Below are positions 14,560 to 25,089 of a stretch of 64,000 bases of DNA, piece after piece. Both the position numbers and the translations under genes were made by a program. Position 1 is the first letter of the stretch, and each line of letters opens with the position of its first letter. The notes below the pieces were generated by a model that saw nothing but the letters and a program-made list of their open reading frames with translations, was not told the DNA's origin and did not search any database. This DNA comes from Dastarcus helophoroides (Eukaryota > Arthropoda > Insecta > Coleoptera > Bothrideridae): positions 16,575,948-16,639,947 of the forward strand of contig CM053329.1 in NCBI GenBank assembly GCA_028583605.1, written 5' to 3'.

Positions 14560-14921
14560 TGTAACGCAATGTAAATAATTAGAATAGAATTGTAGAATTT
14601 AGTAAATAAAAAAAGTTTCTAGAAGGTTCTGATAAGGGGAAAGCGGCCGCGATAACGAAACAAACGGCAGATAAGCGTTCCAGACATTTCGGCAAACGAT
14701 AAGCCTTATCTGCCGGAAATTCTAGAAGCCGCGGGCCAAAAGTATAAAAAGGCGGTCAGCTTTCCCTCGAGGCAGTCAGTTAGAAGCCAGTGTAGTTAGT
14801 GGGTTAGCAATTTGTAAATAATTAGTGAGTTACTGTTCAGTTGAAATGTGCCGAGTTAATTCAGTAATAAAGTGGGTCTTATTCGATAAGTGTAATCAAT
14901 CGAACCAATAAGCCCGTAACA
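14560..14921 (+). mobile_element. Solo LTR, copy 1
   Basis: A 362 bp segment starts TGTAACG and ends CCGTAACA, and is flanked by ATAT on both sides (14556-14559 and 14922-14925). It has the signals of a retroelement LTR: a TATAAAA box at 14743-14749, an arthropod-type initiator TCAGTT at 14776, 33 bases downstream of it, and an AATAAA signal at 14866-14871. No gag or pol follows, so it is a solo LTR. A second copy lies at 38427-38787. A 4 bp ATAT duplication is known for some Ty3/Gypsy-type elements of insects, so I suggest that group. There is no coding sequence to confirm it. Confidence 0.82.
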
Positions 14922-15131
14922 ATATAATAACGAATAAATCCAAATAGGTTAAGCAAATAGAAGGTCGCAAGTTATCGCGAAGAAATTGATAAATAGTGAT
15001 AAAAACATCGACTTGTGAAGTGAAACGGCGAGCCAGTTTAAAATTTTTTGCCTAAATATTGGAAAGAAATCTACCGTCGGCAAATAATCATAAACAGGAC
15101 TATACCAAAAATCAATAAGTATAGAAATAAA

Positions 15132-15927
15132 ATGGATAGCGAGGATGAACATACTACTGGAGAAGGAAAAAGAAGGAAAAGCGCTGAAGATCTAGCAGAC
15201 TTCTTCGGAAAGAGCAGCAAAACTTTTAGAACACCAATGAAAAAGAATACAAGAAAAGAAGAAGATGAAGATAAACTCGACGCTTTACTAAATATGATGC
15301 GCCAGATGATAGCTGAACAAAAGGAAATAAAAGAAAAATTATTAAAAATAGGTGATGAACAAACAAAAGTCATGGAAGAAATAGTGAAAATTAAACAAGA
15401 AAACACTGCATTGAAACAAGGAAAACGAACATATAAAAGAGGAAAATAAAAGAATTGTTGAAGAAATGAAAGAAGTAAAACGCTCCATAGAAAGTCTAGA
15501 AAAAGAAAAAAGAAAAAACAATATAGTTATAAACGGTTTACCGCTAGAAAACAAAGATATAGCAAGACAAATGGAAGAAATAAAAATCATACTAGAACAA
15601 TATGTAGGAATAAAAGTCGATGTCAAAAAAGTGATAAAACTTGGAAATACAACATGCCTAATTGAATTAGGAAATGAAATTGAGAAAATAAATATCCTAA
15701 AAACCAAGCACAAACTGAAGAAAGTGAAAAATTATAGAATATTCATAACAGAGGATATGACAAAAAACGAAAGAAATAAACAAAAAGTAATTAGAAAGAA
15801 AGCTAAAAAGTTAAGAAATGAAGGAAAAACAGTTAAAGTTGGGTGCAACAAAATAAATGTTGAAGGTGTCGACTGGAGATGGGATGACTCAAAAAGAGAA
15901 ATAATAACTCCAATGTCGAAAAACTAA
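15132..15927 (+). pseudogene. LINE ORF1, coiled-coil RNA-binding protein, one frameshift
   Basis: Starts MDSEDEHTTGEGKRRK at 15132. Residues from about 50 to 120 are a heptad-rich Lys/Glu/Leu coiled coil. The frame ends at 15449, but the plus-one frame continues the same coiled coil from about 15421, so one extra base lies near 15415-15421. The second part (to 15927) contains RKNNIVINGLPLE, like the start of the RRM of L1-type ORF1 proteins, then RIFITEDMTKNERNKQK and a basic helix, like their C-terminal domain. The protein would bind LINE RNA and help assemble the retrotransposition particle. With the frameshift it is not expected to be functional. Confidence 0.8.
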
Positions 15928-16129
15928 CAAAAAATCACTCAAAGGATCACATAAAGACGACAACGGCAATGAATAAGTAAGAGGATAAGGCTAAAGAACA
16001 AAAATAAAGTAAATTAAGAAAACTTGCTAATATAAACAAGGGCAAAGCAAATAAAAATAACTTTAGGGAAAAAAGTGTTAACATAGCAAGTAGTACCGAA
16101 ATTGTAAGCATAAAACAAAAAAAAAGAAA

Positions 16130-16352
16130 GCAGGTACCAAGATTTGGAAGCTCGCAACGTGGAACATAAGAGAAATAAATGGAAAAGAAGAAGAATTGGT
16201 ATATGAGTATAATAAGGCTGATGTGGATCTGCTGACCATAACGGAAACGAAAAAAAAAAGGGTCAAGGAGAAATAACATTAGAAGATGGGCACTTACTGG
16301 TATATTCAGGAGTATCCAAAGAAAAACGAGCAGCTGCGGGAGTGGGGTGCAT
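16130..16352 (+). pseudogene. LINE ORF2, N-terminal part of APE-type endonuclease
   Basis: From 16145 the frame reads TWNIREINGKEEELVYEYNK, the conserved first strand of endonuclease/exonuclease/phosphatase domains. TITETK follows, carrying the metal-binding Glu. A 10-A run at 16250-16259 breaks the frame: one base is missing relative to the continuation GQGEITLEDGHLLVYSGVS. The domain stops at AAGVGC, where the DNA transposon is inserted, and resumes at 20099. The endonuclease would nick target DNA for target-primed reverse transcription. Confidence 0.82.
16345..16352 (+). repeat. Target-site duplication, left copy
   Basis: GGGTGCAT, identical to 20099-20106 immediately beyond the other end of the DNA transposon. 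An 8 bp duplication is typical of hAT and P-type elements. Confidence 0.92.
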
Positions 16353-16745
16353 TAGGGTGGTCCTTATTTAGGAAATGTTTGAATTTTTTTCCACGATAGT
16401 CCTAAATCGGTTCCAAATATATAAAAAAAATTTCATGCCAAGTTATAGCTCTTAATTTTAATATCAACCCGGCCCCCCCGATAGCCAAAGTTTTAAATGG
16501 AAATAACATAGGAAAAGTTCTGTTAATACTTTGGAATTTTTTATCCCATAAACCAATAAACATATCATGTCGACAAATGATTATTTATATAGAAAATTTA
16601 CCGCTCTACAAAAAAGGTCTCTTATGATTTTTGGCTAACTTGACTGGTTTAAAAGTTATTCGAGGTCAAAATCAAAGTTCTAGTCAATCTAATGGTTTTT
16701 TTCGTTTTTACCATCATTTTATGATTCAAAAATGAAAAAAGGGTT
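16353..16745 (+). repeat. Left terminal inverted repeat of the DNA transposon
   Basis: About 390 bp, reverse complement of 19706-20098 with few differences (for example TTATATAG against CTATAAAA near the middle). It contains a C-rich stretch, GGCCCCCCCGAT, at about 16470-16482, mirrored on the right. Confidence 0.9.
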
Positions 16746-17178
16746 ATAATTTTTAATCTTGATGATTTTTTTCCAGAAAAATTTCAAGGTGACCGTGACC
16801 CTAAAATAATAGTTACACTAATTTTTTTTTATTTTTGAACTGTCATAAGTTTCAACTATATTTCCAATTTCAAAATACACAAAATATTTTTGGCAAATTA
16901 TTGAACGATTTTAATTTTGATTGATAAAAATATTGATACAATCTGGTTTCAAATTTAAATTTCAAGATAAAAACATTTCAGAAACTGATTATGCCGCCAT
17001 CTATTAGATTTTACTTCAACTTTTCACATCACAATTTATTCTAAAGTACTCATAACCTATATTTATTATCTCAACTCTATTAAAATCGTTCACGAATATT
17101 TACTAATAGTTATGCTTTCTCGTTGTTTAATTAAATCCTTAAATTTCATCAATTCGATTTTAAAGTCATCAGACAAAT

Positions 17179-19568
17179 ATGGAACTATCACGTTTACGTC
17201 AAAACATCTTTTTAATTGGTGATGTTGACGTCCAAATAGTGGGTAATAAATTACCATCGAAATTGCAAGCTCTAAAAGTGTTCTTTTTTCATACACGTAT
17301 TTTAAATACTTCTGTACCAGAAAGTATCGCTGCAGTAATTGATGAAATTATTGTGTTTTGGAAAAAAGCTCAAATTCCCGTTCAAGATATGCAAAGATGC
17401 CGAGATAAATTGAAAAAATTGTACGATGAGTGGCGCATACTTGTCAAACACAAAAATCGGAGTGACGTGGCTGTAAAAAAACAAAATGAATTTGTTTGTT
17501 CATTAAAAAAATTATTTGACATTGCACCATCAAATGTATTTGAAGTTATTGATGAAAATTCTAAAGAATTCTTAATTAATCAGAGATCAGATGAACGAAT
17601 TGGTTTTATTGCAAATATTAAAACAAAATATGATGACGATGATAATAATTCTAATCAATTAAACAAAAAAACTCATTTTGAAAAACGAAAAAAAAAAGAG
17701 TGATGAAGAAAAAGCATTATTGGGTAAATTATGAGAATCAAATAATCAATTGATTTTTTATTACTTATTTACAGTTCATATTTTATTCGTCATATTATTG
17801 TCCTTATTTGTTTTAGACAAAAATGTTGAACTTTTATCTAGCCAGGGAAGTGCTCTATCTGCATCTAGTGGAGAAATATACTTTCCTACTACTGCCGGAT
17901 CATCAGAATCAAAAAAAAACAAGAGGAAGTTATAATATTCTCAGTGATAGAGTTGTAGCTACTTTCGATCGATGTAAAGTAAGTGACAGAGATGCTGTAT
18001 TTATAATAACTGCTATCTGTCAATCACTTATTGATATAAACCTACTAGATGTGGATATTAACTCTTTGATTATCAATCGATCATCTATTCGAAGACAACG
18101 ACAAACTCTGCGAGAGTCAAAATCAATAGAAATAAAAAAACACTTCCAAGACTTGAATTTATCATCTATTGTTGTACACTGGGACGGAAAATTATTACCT
18201 AATTTGTTAAATACCGAAACCGTTCATCGATTACCAGTGATAATTACGTCAGAGGGCAAAGAAATTATGTTAGGTGTACCAACGAGTGAAGATGGGACTG
18301 GAAAGGCACAAGCTACTATTATTCACGAAACATTGCTGGATTGGGGATTCGACACTTCTGTCAAAGCGATATCCTGTGATACTACTGCTTCAAATTTAGG
18401 CATTCGAAATGGTGCTGCTGCATTACTGGAGAAATTATTAGAGAGAGATTTATTATATCTTCCGTGTAGGCATCACATTTTCGAAATTGTCCTAAGATAT
18501 GTGTTCGAAGCTGTTTTTCCAAATACTGTTGGGCCAAATGTTCCACTTTTTATCAGATTTCAAAAGCAATGGGAAACTTTGAATAAACTGAATTACAAAA
18601 CAGGATTAGATGATCCAAGAAATAAAAACGAGTTAACAGTAGAAAAAATTAGGTCTATAAAAACTTTTGCCACTGAAGTTCTGACAACAAAGCTGCCTCG
18701 TGATGATTACAAAGAGTTTTTGGAGCTTACTCTAGTCTTCATTGGTGTTATCCCAGAAAAATTTAGTTTTCGTAAGCCAGGAGCTTGCCATCATGCACGG
18801 TGGATGGCAAAAGCTATTTACGTGCTGAAAATGTACCTGTTTCGTGAACAGTTATCGTTGAAAAAAGGTGAAGACAATAAACTTCGACAAATATGTGTTT
18901 TTGTGACAACTGTTTATGTTAAAGCTTGGTATTTATCATCTAATAGTGTAAAAGCTCCGTACCATGATCTACAATTTATAAAAGAGCTACACAACTTTAA
19001 GGCGATCAACAGTAATCTTGCTACTGTAGCAATTAATAGATTTATGAATCATCTATGGTACTTATCGCCAGAGTTAGCGATCATCGCAATTTTCGATGAA
19101 GATGTTCCATTAGAAACCAAATTAAAAATTGTGGCTAAGCTGCATACAGAAGAAGACAAGATTTCAATTGATATTATTCCGGAAGAAGAGCTGGATTATA
19201 CTAGTGAAAAATGTAGCGTAAAACGCTTTCAAAGCAAGAATATAAACGATTTATTGTACAACGATATCGATTTTTTTGTAACTGCAGAATCGATCAAATT
19301 TTTTGAAAGATTTGAGTTACAAACAGAATTTTTACAAATTCATCCTTCTGAATGGGCTGAAAATGAAAGCTACAAAACTGCATTACGGTTTGTCGAAAAA
19401 CTATCGGTTGTAAATGACTGTGCTGAGAGAGGAGTTAAACTAGTGCAAGATTTTTGTAAACATTATACCAAAGATGAAAAACAAATGCAATTTGTATTAC
19501 AATTAGTTAAAGATCATCGTCAAATGTTTCCTGATGCGCTTAAGAAAACTAATGTAACAACTTCATAA
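17179..19568 (+). CDS. DDE transposase of the 3746 bp transposon, two exons
   Basis: Exon 1 starts MELSRLRQNIF at 17179 and has the helical N-terminal block ending FDIAPSNVFEVID, known from a widespread family of unnamed arthropod and metazoan transposase-like proteins. Exon 2 ends at 19568. The best splice is a donor GTAAAT at 17724 and an acceptor TTTTAG at 17816, giving LLG|D in phase 1. In the 581-codon frame beginning at 17823 the likely catalytic set is Asp121 (VHWDGK), Asp186 (SCDTTASN) and Glu535 (NDCAERG). CRHH (215-218) and HARWM (324-328) are also present, all as in RNase H-like hAT-type transposases. Two A-runs (17688-17697 and 17911-17919) each break the frame by one base; both could be assembly errors or real decay. 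It would cut and paste the element by its inverted repeats. Confidence 0.82.
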
Positions 19569-19705
19569 AAGTATGTGATTAAAAAAAAAAAAAATGATAA
19601 TATTGGTATTTTCTTTCAAGTCATTGAAATTTTAATAATAAATTTTTTCAATTCTTTCAGAGCATACGTCAAGGTAAGAAAATTCGTTTGAAATATAAAT
19701 TATAA

Positions 19706-20098
19706 TTTTTTTTTTCATTTTTGAATCATAAAATGACGATAAAAACGAAAAAAACCATTAGATTGACTAGAACTTTTATTTTAACCTCGAATAACTTTTA
19801 AACCAGTCAAGTTAGCCAAAAATCACAAGAGACCTTTTTTGTAGAGCGGTAAATTTTCTATAAAAATAATCATTTGTCGACATGATATGTTTATTGGTTT
19901 ATGGGATAAAAAATTCCAAAGTATTAACAGAACTTTTCCTATGTTATTTCCATTTAAAACTTTGGCTATCAGGGGGGCCGGGTTGATATTAAAATTAAGA
20001 GCTATAACTTGGCATGAATTTTTTTTTAATATATTTGGAACCGATTTAGGACTATCGTGGAAAAAAATTCGAACATTTTCTAAATAAGGACCACCCTA
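19706..20098 (-). repeat. Right terminal inverted repeat of the DNA transposon
   Basis: Mirror of 16353-16745, ending CTAAATAAGGACCACCCTA. The apparent ORF at 19887-20087 lies wholly inside the repeat and is not a gene. Confidence 0.9.
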
Positions 20099-20633
20099 GG
20101 GTGCATAATACATAAAAGATACACAAAAGGAGTGAGGAAGTGGGAAGCGCACTCAAAGAGACTCCTGACAGTAGAAATGATTATAGATGGTAAAATTGTG
20201 ACCATTTAGGCTGCAAACGGGCCGAATGATGATAAAAAAACAGAGGAAAAAGATAAATTGTGGGAATTAATGAACCAAATAACAGAGTCAACCGAAGGAA
20301 ATATATACGTAGCAGGAGATCTTAACGGAAAAGTAGGAAAAGAAGAAATAAATTTTGGAGCAGTAGGAAAACACGATGAAGATAAAAAAAAAACAATAAC
20401 GGGCTGAGATTAATAAAATACTGTAAATTGAATAACCTAATAGTTTCAAACACCTTCTATAAACACAAAGATATTCACAAATATACCAGGCAAGGTAAAA
20501 ACAACACAGAAAAGTCCATAATTGATTATATTCTTGTGGAAAAGGACTACAAAAAAGTAGTAAAAGATGTCAGAGCCAGACGAGGACCAGAAATAAATAC
20601 AGATCACTACATGGTAATTGCTAAACTAAAATA
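20099..20633 (+). pseudogene. LINE ORF2, C-terminal part of APE-type endonuclease
   Basis: The frame resumes after the transposon with IIHKRYTKGVRKWEAHSKR. It contains an in-frame TAG at 20207-20209 where related elements have a sense codon, then YVAGDLNGKVG with the catalytic Asp/Asn pair. After a frameshift in the A-run near 20390-20400 come IIDYILV and NTDHYMVI, the terminal Asp-His signature. Together with 16130-16352 this is a complete but broken endonuclease domain. Confidence 0.82.
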
Positions 20634-20649
20634 AACAAACAAGAAAAAT

Positions 20650-22803
20650 AAGAGCAATGACACAAATGGAACAAGACAAACAAATTATGAAACAATAAGG
20701 GTACATAAATTAAGAGAAGAAAAGGTTAAAATAAATTATAAACAACTTATAGAAAATATATTAATAAACAAAGACATAAATAACAAAAAAGTGGAAGAAC
20801 TCTGGGGACACTTTAAAACAAATATTTTAGACGCAGCAAAACAGTCATGTGGTGTATTAAAAGTAAATAAGAATAAGAAACAAACCTCATGGTGGAACCA
20901 AGAGATAAATCAAGAAATAAAAGATAAAAAAGAAAAATGGAGAAAATATTTAAAACACAGAACAGAAGAAAATTATGCAGAATATAAAGAAGAAAGTAAA
21001 AAATAAGGTGAAACAAGAAAAACAAAAAAAACTGGGAAAAGTTTGGCAAAAAATTGGAAGAAAATAGCAAGGACAACCAAAAACTATTCTATAAAACAAT
21101 TAAGAACATGAGAGGGGGGACAACAGGGAACACCACAACAGTAAAAGATGAGAGAGGAGATATATTAACAGACGATGTTGAAGTAATAAATAGATGCAAG
21201 AAATATTTTCAAGATTTATTGAAAATAACCCCACATGAAGAAGAAGAAGTAGAAGATACAGATTGCATAATCGAAGAACAAGAAATAGAAGAAGTCTTTA
21301 AACTGGAAGATATTACAGAAGCAATTCAGTCGCTTAAAAATGGGAAAGCTCCAGGATACGACAAAATAACATCAGAAATGTTAAAATATATGGGAGAAAG
21401 TGCAACAGAACTATTATTGAAAGTATGTAATAGCGCATGGAGAGAAGAAAAAATACCAGAAGATTGGCAAAGAGGCATAATATTACCCATTCATAAAACA
21501 GGAGATAAAAGAGAATGCACTACTTACAGGGGAATAACAATACTAAGCACAGCTCTGACAGTATATGAAAAACTGTTAGAAAAAAAATCAAAACCATATA
21601 CAGAAACAAATCTAGACGAAGCACAAAGTGGATTTTCGACCAGGAAGAAGCGTACATGATCATATATTCGCAATAAAACAGGATAATAGAAAAAACTCGA
21701 CTTGGTAAAACAAAAACATACTTTCCATTTATCGACCTGGAAAAAGCTATTGATAGGGTTAGTCGGAAGAAAATATGGAACATCTTACAAGAAATGGGCA
21801 TAAATAGAAAATTAATACAAGCAATCAAAAGTATATACAAGAAGAACCTAAATCAAGTAATTAAAAACAATAAAACATCTGAAACATTCGAAACAAAAAA
21901 TGGGTTAAGACAGGGAGGTGCTCTAAGTCATGCGCTGTTCAATATTTTCATGGACCACCTAATTAAAAAAAGTAAACAAGACACGCAAGAACTCCACGTG
22001 GGAATGTGGAAACTAAAACCAGTACAAAGTCGACAATGCGCATTTGCAGACGACTTACTAATAATGACTTATACAGAAAGAGGATCACAGAATAACATAA
22101 ATACATGGAACAGTATATTAGAAAAAAACAGGATGAAAATAAATACCAAAAAAAGCAAAGTTATGTTGATAGCAATGAAACAAGAAAAGATTAACATAAA
22201 GATTCAAGATAACGATATCGAACAGGTGACACAATTCAAGTATCTTGGCACAACAGCGGTGGAAGCCAAGAAAGGGACATAATGGAGAGAACACAAAAAA
22301 CCATAAACACATACCATCTGCTAAAAGACGGATTTATCAGAAAGAAGGAAATTTCGAAGAAAACAAAGATAACAGTATTCCTTACAATCTTCAGACCTAT
22401 ACTCACGTACGGAAACGAAACATGGATACTGGAGAGAAAAATGAAAAATAGAATACAAGCCATGGAAATGAAATACCTAAGAACAGTCAAAGGAATCACA
22501 AGAAGAGATAAAATAAGGCACACGGACATAAGAGCTGAACTTAGAAACAAGATCAGTATTAAAATATGTTGAACAAAGGCAATTGGCATGGTGGGGACAC
22601 TTACAACGAATGGAGGATAGCAGACTAGTAAAAAGAGTATGGGAGGCAAAGCCAGCCATCAAAAGGGATAGAGGCAGGACCGAAAGAAACCTGGGACAAC
22701 ATAATAGGAAAAATACTCAAGAGAAAAAAACATACAACAACAGAGGCAAAACAATTAGCACAAGATAGAAAAGAGTGGAAAAAATTCCTGGAAAACGTAT
22801 AGA
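20650..22803 (+). pseudogene. LINE ORF2, reverse transcriptase and C-terminal region
   Basis: Pieces in all three frames give a full reverse transcriptase. LKNGKAPGYDKITSEMLK (about 21335) and GIILPIHKTGDKRECTTYRG (about 21475) belong to the fingers. FIDLEKAIDRV (about 21730) is motif A with its catalytic Asp, NGLRQGGALSHALFN (about 21900) is motif B, and CAFADDLLIM (about 22035) is motif C with the two Asp. FKYLGT follows near 22235. The C-terminal block WWGHLQRMEDSRL (22590) and a basic tail end at a stop near 22803. Frame changes occur near 21010-21050, 21650, 22270 and 22570, so no enzyme can be made. The enzyme copies LINE RNA into the nicked target. Confidence 0.87.
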
Positions 22804-22860
22804 GGCAAAGACAATAGCTATTATTATTAATCCCGACACCGAAAGTTAGAAGGGAGATCG

Positions 22861-22862
<2 letters not shown>

Positions 22863-22897
<35 letters not shown>
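22863..22897. repeat. AT dinucleotide microsatellite at LINE 3' end
   Basis: A 35 base TA run directly follows the LINE 3' untranslated part (ends GAAGGGAGATCGA). A simple-repeat tail instead of poly(A) is seen in several LINE clades. Confidence 0.9.
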
Positions 22898-22899
<2 letters not shown>

Positions 22900-24274
22900 A
22901 TAAATTTCTTTAAAAAAATTATCAAGATTTAGTTTTGTTTATCTTTTCGGGGCCGTTGGAAGATATTTAATTTTCTTTTAGTAAACGGAAATTGCCAACA
23001 GTTTTCTAAAGAAAAAAAGATGACATACGAGTCAGTGATATTTAAATTTTTAAAACCTTACCTTCAAAAATAGAGTCTAATAAAAAAAAAGTATTAGAAA
23101 CTACCAACAGAAGTGAAAACTTTTAACTACGACATAACAAAGTCTAGTAAACAAATTAGAATATTGAAAATATTTTAAAATAAATGTTGTCAAACTAATC
23201 TACATTTTTATTGATTTGGCTGCTTTCAGTCGTGTGGAAATGCATTGACGATTCTTAATATGAGGTAACTTATTCCCTTAACATCATGCTAATTTGTGTG
23301 GCCAACAGAAGGTTAACAGTAGAGCATGTTGGTAGTACGTGATGGTGACGTGTCATGGTGACGCGAAACGTCAAAGTTTTTACTTAAAAAAAAACTACAC
23401 GATATACGATTAATATAACATTTAAAAGGCTTTTAAACATCATTTCATGCCATCTGACAAAGAAATATGTTTGTTACTACATAGAGCAGAAAATTAAAGA
23501 ATTATATTTTTGAAATCTGGAAAACGTATCAAAAAAGTTAAGATTATACTTGTAGAGGATTGATCTCTTTTTGCAGCTTGTTGGCAACTTGTGTGTGAAA
23601 AATGGGATTTATAGTAAAGTAGGTTAAAATGCAAATTAATATTCCGTGAGAATTTATTGAAAGAGAGTCTTGGAAGTTTGTAAACATCTCGGGACTTACG
23701 GGAATGAATCGAGGCGATCGCCTCGAATTAATAAAACATGTCTAGATAGGAATAAAATATGAGATCCACTTATAAAGAGGTTTTTCAGCGGAATGTCTTT
23801 AATATCAATTTGAAAAAGTAACACGAACTTTCTTGTTCCCTTGGCTTCATGAGGATATCCATTTGTTACTGTCATTCTCGGCGCGCACGGTGGAAAAGGG
23901 CCCTTCTCGTGTCATTGCTAGATGCGATTGTCATGTTATTTTTCTTTTACAAGGCGTCTAACGTGCGTTTCTTACGAAATGGTTCCGCCAACGGTAACTA
24001 AAAAGATTCCCCAGATATAACTCAAATTAATTGCCGCTTTCCTCCCGTGTCTGACGATAAAAATAATGGGAAAACGTATGAATGTTGCAGGCAATCGTCA
24101 AGAAAGCTCATAAGGGCAAGTACAAAAGATATACGGGCCGAAGTAAAATAAAATTGCTTCATGGCTAACTGTAAAGTCTGGACACGTTTTCCTAATTATT
24201 TTTCCACCTGAAGACTACAAAGCAATCGAATTTTATGCCCATGAGGTTCTCTAAGGAAAGCTTAAGGGGTGTGA
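22898..24274. other. Unique intronic sequence, nothing recognised
   Basis: Normal-complexity DNA, GC-richer at 23860-24060. An 18 bp perfect palindrome, TCGAGGCGATCGCCTCGA, lies at 23709-23726. No open frame longer than about 60 codons and no domain recognised. Confidence 0.6.
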
Positions 24275-24500
24275 GTGTGATCTAACAAGATCGAAACCGG
24301 TATTTGGTTTCCAAACTTCGAATCTAACAAATATTCAAACCTATTGGTCTGTGCATTAAAATCCTTGTCTTCTGGGAACTTTTTCCTAGAGAGCAACCGC
24401 TTCGCTAGGTGGCAGTGTTTCAACTGTTGGTGGTTCAGTTACCTATGATTCACTATACACGCCTGCATGAACTTGTGGGCTAGGTTGCATTCTACTTGCC
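24275..24500 (+). repeat. Partial copy of the 7021-7275 element
   Basis: Begins TCTAACAAGATCGAAACCGG and runs through GAGCAACCGCTTCGCTAGGT to CTAGGTTGCATTCTACTTGC, colinear with 7036-7270 at above 90% by eye. The 5' inverted arm is absent. Confidence 0.85.
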
Positions 24501-24563
24501 TTTCGATATTTATGGTTTTTGTGGAAATTAGGATTTTTTTCCATTTAGTGGTTCCATTTTTTT

Positions 24564-24870
24564 GGTGGAACGACTGGTCCTTGGTTATATTTAAAAATTA
24601 AAATAAAAATCTTGTCTCCTGAAACCAAGAAAGATTAAAAACACAACAAAGGTTGCTCTAACGCGTTTCAACTGCCAAGCTATCATCCTCGGAGAGATAT
24701 TACCTATCTCTCTGAAGATGATAGCTTGACTGTCAAAACGGGTTAGAGCAGCCTTTGTTGTGTTTTTTAACCTTTCTTGGTTCCAGGGGACATCTTCAGA
24801 GAGCTACTCAGTTTGTTGTGTTTTTTAATCTTTTTTGGTTTCAGGGGACAAGATTTGTATTTCAATTTTT
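24564..24870. mobile_element. Foldback element with internal partial duplication
   Basis: Left arm TGGAACGACTGGTCCTTGG, central GATAGCTTGACTGTC, right arm ending GGGGACAAGATTTGTATTTC. A second short right-arm fragment (GGGGACATCTTCAGAGAG) is inserted near 24786, so this copy is composite. Confidence 0.85.
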
Positions 24871-25089
24871 CAAAATTTCGAGGCTAACATCATCTGCGGA
24901 GATACTTAAAAACTATCTGTCGATTATGTATATATTTCGATTTTATAGAACATTGAAACTGTTTTGATAATTCCAATTATTTTCTTTAAAATGTCGATTT
25001 TTTTCAATATTAAAATATTTTTACAAAAATTTCTACTTTCTTTTGAAAAAATTAGGTTTCTTAAAAGCTTCAATATTTTTCCAAAATTT

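Larger units (their letters stand above)
16353..20098 (+). mobile_element. DNA transposon, 3746 bp, long inverted repeats, hAT-like
   Basis: Ends are TAGGGTGGTCCTTATTTAG and its reverse complement, flanked by the 8 bp duplication GGGTGCAT. Terminal inverted repeats of about 390 bp (16353-16745 and 19706-20098) are nearly identical, which suggests a fairly recent insertion. The interior carries one two-exon transposase on the plus strand. Removing the element plus one duplication copy rejoins the LINE endonuclease in frame, which confirms both boundaries. The 8 bp duplication and the D-D-E/CxxH transposase point to hAT or a sister group. TIRs this long are unusual for typical hAT elements. Confidence 0.93.
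14926..22897 (+). mobile_element. Non-LTR retrotransposon (LINE), decayed and interrupted
   Basis: The order is ORF1 (coiled coil plus RNA-binding domain), APE-type endonuclease, reverse transcriptase and a C-terminal tail, all on the plus strand. A DNA transposon sits inside it at 16353-20098. The 5' limit is uncertain because a solo LTR lies in or near the leader. The 3' limit is taken at the (AT)n run 22863-22897. At least seven frameshifts and one in-frame stop make it inactive. Clade not settled; an RTE-like or similar APE-containing clade is possible. Coding pieces are AAA/GAA-rich on the plus strand, unlike the Ace exons. Confidence 0.88.

Noticed and set aside
15071..16279. Long minus-strand frames opposite the LINE ORF1
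   Set aside because: Phe/Ser/Leu-rich antisense shadows of an AAA/GAA-rich coding strand; the plus strand has recognisable LINE domains.
19887..20087. 66-codon plus-strand frame
   Set aside because: Entirely within the right terminal inverted repeat of the DNA transposon.
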